Virus record (IMG/VR): IMGVR_UViG_3300034375_003846
Coordinates: 1-24,529 of that record
Length of the DNA stretch: 24,529 nucleotides
Reading direction: 5' to 3' (one strand)
Source of the DNA: a virus
Positions 1 to 7,101 of the stretch are shown here, one piece after another. The first letter of the stretch is position 1. Every line of letters starts with the position of its first letter. A program made the position numbers and the translations under genes. The notes under the pieces were generated by a model. That model saw nothing but the letters and a program-made list of their open reading frames with translations, had not been told where the DNA came from and did no database searches.

Positions 1-1236
1 GGCTACTGTGAAGTTGAGATGAGAGAACTCCAGTCGATCCACGAGTTTAACCGCATTTCCACTCATTCTGTCAATCGCAACAAATCCTTCTGGTGTAGTC
101 GCGCGATAACCGTCGTTCACCTTAACAAAGGTTCTCGCCATTCCTCCAGCAGTGTTGAGTTTTCTTACCAACATATTCTTTGCTGCCATGATGTTAATCT
201 GAAACTCAATGACACTTCTTAGGGTAACTTCAATCTCAGCAATCGCACGAAGATGCTCCTTCAGGAGCCGACGCTTCTCTTCGATCTTCTCAGGGCTCTT
301 CACCTTCGCAATCACCTTCGTCTCCCAGTAGTTCTTGAAATACTCTCTATATTCTCTGGTGTGCTTACGCGGATCTGTGATCGTCTTACCCTGACGAATC
401 AGACTATTGGTATATGTGGCAAAAGAAGCTCCAGAAACCGATCCAGACAATGATTGCTGAAACGTCAGAAACTTTCGTAGAGCTGGCCCGGGAATCTTTT
501 GGAATACTGTTCCCGCACGAGATAGATAACGAGTGACTTCAGTTGTTTCGTTCGCTGTCAATGTAGCTGTTCCTGATACGTCACGGTAATCTGCATTATC
601 AAAAAATACACTACCCGTTCTTCGTAGCTTAGACACATCGGCACCAAATGAGGCTGTCATATCTTGTAATGTGTCACCGGTATATGTGGTGTGAAAGATA
701 ACTCCTATTTTACTTTTCTTCACTCGCTTGGCCAGAGCAGAATTGCTTGGAATAGCATATGTGATCGTGTTCGGAGTAAATGTCACATGACTCACGCCAT
801 CAAAGTCTTTCTCTTCCAAATCACCAGGCCCATACAGCATATCACCTTGGAGAACAACTCCTTTTGGTATATTCATCTTTTTGAGTTCATCAAATGCGAT
901 ACTCAATTTGTCCTGTAGCCCAGATCCATATTGAGACAGATCAGCTTTCGACTTAACATACTTGGGTGTCTTGTTGAATACTCCTTTGGTTCCAACAAAA
1001 AACTTTCCGTCTTCGGGATCAATACCAGCAAAAATAGCAGGTGCGCCGTCCCATTTGACTGTTATGTTAACCGATTTCTTGCTCTGCCCGGCTAGCATGT
1101 CTCGAACCGAACGCAGAAAGTTGATCGAATCGCGGCCGCCAGTCACTCCATTCAGAAGAATAAGCTCTTCCAAATGAGTCATATGAAGGTTCTTTTGCCC
1201 TTTCTCTTCAACAATATATTGGCGGAATGATTCCAC
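1..1236 (-). CDS. Nucleotidyltransferase/ligase-like phage protein (DUF6267-like), 3' end cut by window
   Basis: This frame is open for 412 codons from a GTG at 1236 to the left edge, so the C-terminus is missing. The GTG directly follows the TAA of the upstream gene, and the N-terminus (ESFRQYIVEEKG) matches my memory of a protein common in T4-like cyanophages. An alternative ATG lies at residue 19. The sequence carries motifs of covalent nucleotidyltransferases such as DNA/RNA ligases and capping enzymes: KWDGAP at residues 61-66 (motif I, K61 the candidate nucleotide-accepting lysine), VVLQGDML near 127-134 (motif III position), PEGFVAI near 382-388 (motif IV) and VKLVDR near 396-401 (motif V). 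The family assignment is from memory. A ligase-like fold is well supported by motif order, but substrate and activity are unknown. It is the last gene visible in the late unit. Confidence 0.8.
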   Translation of the reverse strand, partial: MESFRQYIVEEKGQKNLHMTHLEELILLNGVTGGRDSINFLRSVRDMLAGQSKKSVNITVKWDGAPAIFAGIDPEDGKFFVGTKGVFNKTPKYVKSKADLSQYGSGLQDKLSIAFDELKKMNIPKGVVLQGDMLYGPGDLEEKDFDGVSHVTFTPNTITYAIPSNSALAKRVKKSKIGVIFHTTYTGDTLQDMTASFGADVSKLRRTGSVFFDNADYRDVSGTATLTANETTEVTRYLSRAGTVFQKIPGPALRKFLTFQQSLSGSVSGASFATYTNSLIRQGKTITDPRKHTREYREYFKNYWETKVIAKVKSPEKIEEKRRLLKEHLRAIAEIEVTLRSVIEFQINIMAAKNMLVRKLNTAGGMARTFVKVNDGYRATTPEGFVAIDRMSGNAVKLVDRLEFSHLNFTVA

Positions 1237-2442
1237 TTAGCAATCCCACTTTCTCAAGGCTAGTGCCTTGCGAGTTGGACGACCTTTCTCGTCTTTCATT
1301 GGTCCGGGCATTCCACCCATTCGAGCGCAGAATGACTTGCGACGTTTCGCAGCCTTTCCACCCTTGCTCTTCTTTGCTTGTGCTGCGGAAACTGGAGCTT
1401 TCAGATCGCTGCCGGGATTCTCGCGTTCGTATGAAGCACGACCCTTTGCGTTCAATCCACCTTCCTGATTCTTGCCTTCCTTGCGTTGCCACGCAGCAGA
1501 CTTCTCGATAATCTGCTCGAACTCTTCATTCTTAGCCGCCTTTCGTGCAGCACGTCGTTCTCTTTCCCGAGCAGCTTTAGCAGCTCGTTTTTGCTCAGCC
1601 TTTTCAGCAGCAGCCTTATTGTTCGCTTCATAGTCTTTTTGATTGTCGTCTATTCGTTTCCTCAATATGCGACTATCTTCCCGCTTCTTCGTCTTCCATT
1701 TCTCCCCGGACCCATGCTTATCTTCAATGCGCCTCAACGTCTTCTTGGCTCGATTCGATGCAATTCTATGATCATATCCACTATACGGATCATCCGATGT
1801 CTTCATCTTTCTTTCGGTATCATAAGCACGATCACGCATCTTAGCATACGCACGATTTTTAGTTTCCAGAGAGATTTCATCAAGAGCAACAATAAGAGCC
1901 TCGTCTACCTTACCCTTGGACTTGCGCCATCCTCCACCCTTCTTCTTATATTCTTTTGCTGCCCATGCGTTAGCATATGCTGAAGGATACACATCAAACT
2001 TTGAACGGGTCGTTGCGAGAACAGAAGCCCACAACGTCGGGTTCGTAGGAACATTCTTCTCTTGTAGTTCCGTGCGAAAATCGTCGAATGACTTACTCAT
2101 TTCTTGTATTCCTCTCTTGTTAGGATCTTTGTCCGTCACGCCTGTCTTTACATTGATAGGCTTGTTCCCTTTGCCACTAATGTCTTTCTTTCCTTTGCCT
2201 AGCTCGCGTTGCTTTGCTCGCTTGCGTAAAACAAAGGACTTGACGCCCTTCTTTCCTAGCTTGGCTGCTTTCTGCTTGGATAGACACGCAGCATAAGGCT
2301 CACCTGGCTTGCTATCACCGCACTTGCCAGCTTTCTCGCCTTTGCTGTCATAGCGATCCCACCCAGGCTCTCCACCAGCAGATTGATTATGAAACCACTT
2401 TCCAAGCCCTGAGTTCTTATATACTTCGTCTAATTTCCCCAT
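1237..2442 (-). CDS. Lysine/arginine-rich phage protein with DUF5872-like and DUF6321-like segments
   Basis: This is a 401-residue, very basic protein of unknown function. Three conserved blocks are visible. The N-terminal block has GLGKWFHNQSAGG and two Cys-containing turns. A central block around residues 134-174 holds KFDVYPSAYANAWA and GGGWRK, typical of what I recall as DUF5872. The C-terminal 70 residues hold GLNAKGRASYERENPGS and RRKSFCARMGGMPG, as in DUF6321. A charged Ala/Lys/Arg-rich helix separates the last two. The frame continues upstream to a TTG at 2472. I prefer the ATG at 2442, which overlaps the upstream stop by 13 nt; the ATG at 2457 has AGGAG too close. An internal ATG at 2100 (MSKSFDDF) has a purine-rich AGAGG about 10 nt upstream and could give a shorter product. 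A nucleic-acid-binding or internal virion role would fit the charge but is inference. Confidence 0.75.
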   Translation of the reverse strand: MGKLDEVYKNSGLGKWFHNQSAGGEPGWDRYDSKGEKAGKCGDSKPGEPYAACLSKQKAAKLGKKGVKSFVLRKRAKQRELGKGKKDISGKGNKPINVKTGVTDKDPNKRGIQEMSKSFDDFRTELQEKNVPTNPTLWASVLATTRSKFDVYPSAYANAWAAKEYKKKGGGWRKSKGKVDEALIVALDEISLETKNRAYAKMRDRAYDTERKMKTSDDPYSGYDHRIASNRAKKTLRRIEDKHGSGEKWKTKKREDSRILRKRIDDNQKDYEANNKAAAEKAEQKRAAKAARERERRAARKAAKNEEFEQIIEKSAAWQRKEGKNQEGGLNAKGRASYERENPGSDLKAPVSAAQAKKSKGGKAAKRRKSFCARMGGMPGPMKDEKGRPTRKALALRKWDC

Positions 2443-4808
2443 ATCGTAGTATCCCATACTCCTGTATTCCAAATATTGGCACCTTCGTCAATAAATATAC
2501 TTTCTGGGTCTGTTGGTGTCCCAAATGCAGCACAACCATAAAAACTTAAAGGCAAAAATGAGTTACTATGCGCTACGCCTTCTCGGTGTGTGATTTTTGC
2601 AAAAGGATAATTGTTCCCACCTCTAACTCCTACTGTTCCATCATTTAATGAAAAATACATACAAAAATCATTATAGTATGTACCTGCGACATAGCGATAT
2701 GCTTGTGCTTCATCCGTTGTATAATAGTCATTAAATGTGCCTTGATAACTACCACCAGTAACATTAAATTCTGTGGTGGAAAAGACTATGGCATCATATA
2801 GTGCTTGATTTGGATTTGGTCCTGTATCATGTGGAGATATATCAAAACATCGTCTACCGTCTCCGTCAATTCTACGAAACATTTCACAAACTTTAGATAG
2901 TCCTACCGTAGCTAATTGTTGCTGATAATGTGCTTGCCCACAGTCAGCCCTTACTGGAGAAGAGATTGCACTTGGGCAAGAAAAAGATATAGAGGTTGCA
3001 TCGCAATTATTAGATCCCCCTTCAACTATAAGTTCATCAGGAAATGCTCCTGTTGCTTGAAGCCCATATGGAAAATTAAGACCATAAGAATTGCAAGTGC
3101 TATCTCTGAATGTATCTTTTCCCCCGATTGGTTTATTACTTATCCATTCATCAAATATTTTTTTGATTCTGGTTGATATAAATTGAACACTATCGACAGT
3201 TGTATCAGGATATAATGTTAAAATTTCTCCGGCCTGAGTGTATTTACTATATTCTGCGATTGCCATTGTTCCACCTATAGCTGATATGCCCCAGTAATTC
3301 TTCTTAGTTAATGCTGCCCAACTTATAGGGGTAAATATAGTAGATTTCATCCACTCTACTAATTGATTTCTATCATTTTCTGACCAAGAAGTGTATTCAA
3401 CATCTTCCATCAGCCAAGCTGATTCAATTAGTTGTGGAACAGCTATACTAAAATCATAAATGCAAGTATTTGTATTAGGATCTGTTACATTGTTTGTGCC
3501 AAATTCAATACTTGTGATAGCCTCAAATTCATTTATTCTGGTTTTTGCGGCAGCAAAATAAGCATCTCCGCTTCCAGCAGATGCAGTATCTAACATTGCA
3601 CCATAAAGAGTCATAGCAAAAATATCAGAAGCAGCCTTTTCTGCGTCAAATTTAACATTAGTTGATCCTCCAACAGAAGAACTATCCCCAAACATCCAAT
3701 TATCAAATCTATACTGCATGGGGTTCCTAGTAATTATGCCACCCCTCTTTCCTATATCAGCAGGGCCCGCGCTAGTAGCAGACGGAAGAGTAGTAAACGT
3801 ATAATCACATCCAGTTTGACATACTGTTAGGTGTGGATTCCCCCAGTTTTCTCTTGCAGGAGGGCCATTCAAATACGCAATTCCATCAATCGACATATCA
3901 GGATTATTGGTATTACTCCAATGCCATAAATTAAATTTAACATCATCTCCAGTTCCTTCAACCTCAACTCCAAGAGAATGCCCACGCTCGCCGACCGCAG
4001 TCCCCCAAAGTTTTAATGGCCCAACTTGGGTCTGCCCAGCATCAAGAAAAAAAGGAATAAATGCCAACTCTTCACACTCTATTCTTCCGTCACAAGCCCA
4101 AAGTGAATAACCGTAAATGCTATTTACTGTAAAAGCATAAAAACTACCTGTTCCTAAATCAGAAAGCCCTTCATCGCGAAGAGTTACCCCGCTTACATAA
4201 CCTCCCGAACTAAGAGCCAATTCTACAGCAGCATATTGCGATATAGTATCAGCTTGGTTTGTGGCATTATTTACTAATCTTGCTCTGATTTGTTCACCTG
4301 TGAAAAGCCTATTAGCATGAACTCCAATCGTTCCCGTAAAATTCGTATAATTACCACTTCTAGGAGGAACTTGATGATCTGCAAATTTTATTTCCCATTC
4401 ACAGGTGTTAGGCGAGCCGCCACAAGTGATGTCATTACTCAATTCGTCTAAAGATATATTAATCCTCGTGGGATTTCTATCAAAATTGTCAATAAATTGT
4501 TTACCAGAATTTGGCGCACATTCATTATTTTCAGACCCCCAAGTTCCAGCAGCTATGTCATGTAAAGTTGCCCATGAATCTTTGGCGCTGTTTGCGATTT
4601 GCTGAAGTTCAGCTCTATCATCTTGAATCGGGCCAGATCCTCCTTCCGCACTCCACAAAGTATTAAATCTCGCTATCTCAATTTGATTGGTTTGTAACCC
4701 TATTTTTCTGGCTTGTGCATTAAGGCCACCACCCAAATTGAGACTAATAAATGATCCGAGTTGAAGAACAGCAACAATACAGACCAGTATGTAAAATAGC
4801 TTACGCAT
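2430..4808 (-). CDS. Large exported protein, tentative alginate-lyase-like polysaccharide lyase
   Basis: This 792-residue protein begins with a signal-peptide-like N-terminus: MRK, a hydrophobic stretch from about 4 to 24, and a possible cleavage site after AQA near residue 33. About 16 cysteines follow, which fits a protein that folds outside the cytoplasm. Residues of about 90-350 look like beta-rich domains. From about 360 the sequence is helical and recalls the alpha/alpha-toroid of alginate and chondroitin lyases: a VPQLIESAWLMED segment, ISWAALTKKNYWG near 490-502, and RADCGQAHYQQQL near 617-632, resembling the arginine/GH motif region of that fold. The usual Asn-His pair appears as Asn-Tyr, so activity is uncertain. 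Codons are clearly more AT-rich than in all neighbours. ATG at 4808 has GGAG 8 nt upstream. A depolymerase or envelope-directed role is inference; a receptor-binding protein is an alternative. Confidence 0.6.
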   Translation of the reverse strand: MRKLFYILVCIVAVLQLGSFISLNLGGGLNAQARKIGLQTNQIEIARFNTLWSAEGGSGPIQDDRAELQQIANSAKDSWATLHDIAAGTWGSENNECAPNSGKQFIDNFDRNPTRINISLDELSNDITCGGSPNTCEWEIKFADHQVPPRSGNYTNFTGTIGVHANRLFTGEQIRARLVNNATNQADTISQYAAVELALSSGGYVSGVTLRDEGLSDLGTGSFYAFTVNSIYGYSLWACDGRIECEELAFIPFFLDAGQTQVGPLKLWGTAVGERGHSLGVEVEGTGDDVKFNLWHWSNTNNPDMSIDGIAYLNGPPARENWGNPHLTVCQTGCDYTFTTLPSATSAGPADIGKRGGIITRNPMQYRFDNWMFGDSSSVGGSTNVKFDAEKAASDIFAMTLYGAMLDTASAGSGDAYFAAAKTRINEFEAITSIEFGTNNVTDPNTNTCIYDFSIAVPQLIESAWLMEDVEYTSWSENDRNQLVEWMKSTIFTPISWAALTKKNYWGISAIGGTMAIAEYSKYTQAGEILTLYPDTTVDSVQFISTRIKKIFDEWISNKPIGGKDTFRDSTCNSYGLNFPYGLQATGAFPDELIVEGGSNNCDATSISFSCPSAISSPVRADCGQAHYQQQLATVGLSKVCEMFRRIDGDGRRCFDISPHDTGPNPNQALYDAIVFSTTEFNVTGGSYQGTFNDYYTTDEAQAYRYVAGTYYNDFCMYFSLNDGTVGVRGGNNYPFAKITHREGVAHSNSFLPLSFYGCAAFGTPTDPESIFIDEGANIWNTGVWDTTIWGN

Positions 4809-4812
4809 TGAA

Positions 4813-5133
4813 CTACTCCAATGTTTCTGGCGGGCCTGCTGACCTTAAAGCACGAACGTCTATTCCAGTCTCACGAGACTTTCGTTCAATGCTGTCACCC
4901 CAGAGCCCGTAGTGTGCTGCCCAACGATTACTGTGAATATTGAGTCTATAATCCATTCTCTCAACTTGCTCTTCAAGTTGTTCCTCAACCTCTTCGAGCC
5001 GAGCGATCTGCGCGTGTAGCTCATCAATGCGATTCAAAAAAGCACGATAACCTTCGACACTAGCAAAAAGAGCGCCTATAATTGCAATAACACCTGTAAT
5101 AATTGTCATATGTCTTCCCAGTTCGGCACTCAT
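4813..5133 (-). CDS. Small membrane-anchored coiled-coil protein
   Basis: This is a 106-residue protein with one hydrophobic segment at about residues 10-24 (TIITGVIAIIGALFAS) followed by a charged heptad-like helix from about 32 to 62, rich in Glu and Leu (DELHAQIARLEEVEEQLEEQ). The ATG at 5133 follows the upstream TAA directly and has GAGGAG about 7 nt before it. One N-terminal membrane helix plus a coiled coil resembles i-spanin (Rz-like) or some holin-like proteins, but no conserved motif confirms either. It lies in the late unit between a possible nuclease-fold protein and the exported lyase-like protein. Function is unassigned. Confidence 0.65.
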   Translation of the reverse strand: MSAELGRHMTIITGVIAIIGALFASVEGYRAFLNRIDELHAQIARLEEVEEQLEEQVERMDYRLNIHSNRWAAHYGLWGDSIERKSRETGIDVRALRSAGPPETLE

Positions 5134-6042
5134 TTACTCACTCCTCACAATAGACCAAGGATCAATAGAAACTTCAATCGGGGTCGCAAGCGGAACTGTA
5201 CCATACTTGATTCTTACCCTTGCTATATTTATGTCCCCTGCTTTGAAGGTAATTGAATCGTTGCCGCTTTTGTCCATGACGACCTTCTGTGTCTTCAAAG
5301 CTGTTCGCTTTTCATTCTTCTTGGGATTGGTGATCGTGACTTTACCTGATCCATGCCCCGTCACCTGAACATAACTCAAAGAATGGGTGTTATCACCTAA
5401 CAGTTGGGTGGATATAAATTGCTTTAGCTTAGGCTGTGGCATCATATCCAACTTGCGATAGAGCGTATTTCTAATGTTCCGAAGTATCACACTGCGTTCA
5501 TCGTTGGCTTTATTTACCATGATAGGATTCCCTCGAATCTCTTCCTTGCGACGAATAGGCTGATCCGATAGGTTGTATTTTTCAATGAATCGCTGCTCTG
5601 CTCTGTTTCGGATGTCCACGAGATTGGTCTTGAGCGCGGAATCAATCGTACCAAGCCCTGCTGACTGATAGACAATCTCTCTTCCTTGCCCGGTACTCTT
5701 CGCAGAGACACCAAATGTCTTTCCGTCCGTGAATGTCACGATCAAATCCACAGCGTTAGGTGAATCGGATGTCGTTCTGCCCACCCACTCGACTGTCTTG
5801 ATCTTACCAAAACCTTGTTCATCAAACCAAGTTCTCAGCTCGGGTGCCATGGTCTTCGCTCTGCGTTCTTCCTCTGCGTATTCTTCTGGATCGAGCGCAT
5901 CGCGACGAACCTTGAGAGCTTTTTTGACTTCTGATGAGTTGACAATACTATCCCATGATCCTGCGAGCTGAACTCCCAGAACGATCTCATTCGCATCTCC
6001 ACGAAAGGTATTATTCTCTGTCAAGAAGTCGTTGAATGTCAT
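5134..6042 (-). CDS. Phage protein with possible PD-(D/E)XK nuclease-like core
   Basis: This is a 302-residue protein I cannot name. The N-terminal part has a helix with Glu (DANEIVLGVQLAGSWD), followed near residues 95-120 by AVDLIVTFTDGKTFGVSAKS. The order Glu-helix, Asp, beta strand, then S-x-K matches the layout of PD-(D/E)XK restriction-endonuclease-like domains, with D and K as candidate active-site residues. The rest is mixed alpha/beta with many basic residues. It overlaps the upstream gene by 4 nt (ATGA), which suggests translational coupling, and its neighbour carries a similar D...SxK pattern. The nuclease-like fold is an inference from a short pattern; a virion protein is equally possible. 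Confidence 0.7.
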   Translation of the reverse strand: MTFNDFLTENNTFRGDANEIVLGVQLAGSWDSIVNSSEVKKALKVRRDALDPEEYAEEERRAKTMAPELRTWFDEQGFGKIKTVEWVGRTTSDSPNAVDLIVTFTDGKTFGVSAKSTGQGREIVYQSAGLGTIDSALKTNLVDIRNRAEQRFIEKYNLSDQPIRRKEEIRGNPIMVNKANDERSVILRNIRNTLYRKLDMMPQPKLKQFISTQLLGDNTHSLSYVQVTGHGSGKVTITNPKKNEKRTALKTQKVVMDKSGNDSITFKAGDINIARVRIKYGTVPLATPIEVSIDPWSIVRSE

Positions 6043-6776
6043 CTAACAGTTATCACCAATGCCGTCTTTGGTACCTTATCCGTTACCACCAAGCGTCCAG
6101 CAGAGTCTCCTCGCGATGGCGATTTGCCATATATTTTTGGAACCCCTCTAGGATCTTTCGCGTCTGGGTCGAATCGCTGATCTATTCGTCGGGCCCGAAG
6201 TCGAAAATACAGATCATGCGTTTCAGCATACTCATTTGCTTCATGTAGCCCACCGTTTACTGTCAAGGTGTTCTTCTTCGCATCGTATGTGTTGCTAACA
6301 GTCATTGGACCGATATACATATAATGAATTGGGCCACCCATCGCTTTGTTTCCAATAACGATCTTCTTCTTATATGTGGTACTAATCTTACCAAACACAT
6401 CTGGGATCTTGTCTCCGGGGTTATGTCCCTCATTCAACAATCCCTTGTGCGCCGCTCTGAAGAACCTGGCACCCAGCCCCGGAACCGCAAGTTCGATTCC
6501 GCGCAATCCGCCACCAGCCAAAGATGGAGCAGACTCTCCTTTCATTGAAAGGTTCACTGCGACCTTCTTCCCTCTTACTCGTCTATAAATGATAACGTCA
6601 GTGTACGGCTCCGATCCCGTGACCTGACGCCCTCCATACTTTGTCGCGTCGATCACGGCTGTCAGAGTTGTGTTACCTGCGACAAGTGTGATCGGATTAC
6701 CTTTGTTTTTCTTGACCGCAGACTTGATCGCAGACACGAGGCCTGATTCTTGTCTCTCCGCTGCTGCACCTGCCAT
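6039..6776 (-). CDS. Phage protein with possible nuclease-like SxK motif, first gene of the late unit
   Basis: This is a 245-residue protein of unknown function. The segment TDVIIYRRVRGKKVAVNLSMKG near residues 80-105, followed by SAPSLAGGGLRG, again places Asp, a beta strand and S-x-K in the order seen in PD-(D/E)XK folds, as in the next gene. Later residues are beta-rich with many Gly and Lys. ATG at 6776 has an excellent AGGAGG 7 nt upstream. A CATAAATA late-promoter-like box lies 25 nt before the start and a terminator lies just beyond it, so this gene begins a separate transcription unit. The nuclease-like reading is tentative. Confidence 0.7.
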   Translation of the reverse strand: MAGAAAERQESGLVSAIKSAVKKNKGNPITLVAGNTTLTAVIDATKYGGRQVTGSEPYTDVIIYRRVRGKKVAVNLSMKGESAPSLAGGGLRGIELAVPGLGARFFRAAHKGLLNEGHNPGDKIPDVFGKISTTYKKKIVIGNKAMGGPIHYMYIGPMTVSNTYDAKKNTLTVNGGLHEANEYAETHDLYFRLRARRIDQRFDPDAKDPRGVPKIYGKSPSRGDSAGRLVVTDKVPKTALVITVR

Positions 6777-6800
6777 GGGAAACCCTCCTGTTGCTTCCCC

Positions 6801-6807
6801 TATTTAT
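6801..6807 (-). promoter_or_regulatory. T4-late-promoter-like ATAAATA box before the late unit
   Basis: On the minus strand the sequence reads GGCATAAATAGGGG, 7 of 8 matches to the T4 late consensus TATAAATA. It lies between the UUCG terminator and the start at 6776, so a transcript would have a short leader containing the AGGAGG site. Confidence 0.5.
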
Positions 6808-6823
6808 GCCACAGCAAGACCTG

Positions 6824-6853
6824 AAAAAGCCCGCTATCCGAAGATAGCGGGCT
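6824..6853 (-). terminator. Rho-independent terminator with UUCG tetraloop
   Basis: On the minus strand an 11-bp perfect stem (AGCCCGCTATC with GATAGCGGGCT) encloses the loop TTCG and is followed directly by a run of T. The closing C-G pair gives the very stable cUUCGg tetraloop common in T4 terminators. It ends the transcript carrying the helicase and holin-like gene. Confidence 0.93.
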
Positions 6854-6873
6854 GTGAATCAATCAGATTCGTG

Positions 6874-7050
6874 CTATGCGTTGCGTGCGTTACCGACGTT
6901 TGCGCCAAGCAGATTAACGAAATCCAGAATCTTCTGAATAAGCGCATTATCGCTGTCGTTCGGTGTCATGGTTGCAACGATAGCAGCAATACCAACAACA
7001 CCTGTAATAATCTGAAAGATGTTGCCAATGTTAGCTGTTAGCCATTCCAT
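6874..7050 (-). CDS. Small membrane protein, probable holin
   Basis: This is a 58-residue protein with one hydrophobic segment at about residues 9-27 (NIFQIITGVVGIAAIVATM), followed by an amphipathic C-terminus (NALIQKILDFVNLLGANVG). It resembles a class of short phage holin-like proteins of the form MEW-hydrophobic-TP-helix that I recall from other phages. The ATG at 7050 is chosen over a GTG/ATG-type extension to 7083 because AAGGAG lies 7 nt upstream of it. It is expressed from a CTAAATA box and followed by a strong terminator, so it may be an independent late message. The endolysin lies about 6 kb away, so the lysis genes are not clustered. Confidence 0.65.
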   Translation of the reverse strand: MEWLTANIGNIFQIITGVVGIAAIVATMTPNDSDNALIQKILDFVNLLGANVGNARNA

Positions 7051-7094
7051 GATGTTCTCCTTTTGCAAAAGGTGAAGGATCAATCCTCCACCCG

Positions 7095-7101
7095 TATTTA
7101 G
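7095..7101 (-). promoter_or_regulatory. CTAAATA late-promoter-like box before the holin-like gene
   Basis: The minus strand reads CTCTAAATACGGG and overlaps the helicase stop codon. It resembles T4 TATAAATA and lies 44 nt before the ATG at 7050. Confidence 0.45.

Noticed and set aside
1486-1983. 165-codon plus-strand frame rich in Phe, Ser and Leu
   Set aside because: It mirrors the Lys/Arg/Glu-rich codons of the opposite strand; the hydrophobic appearance is an artefact.
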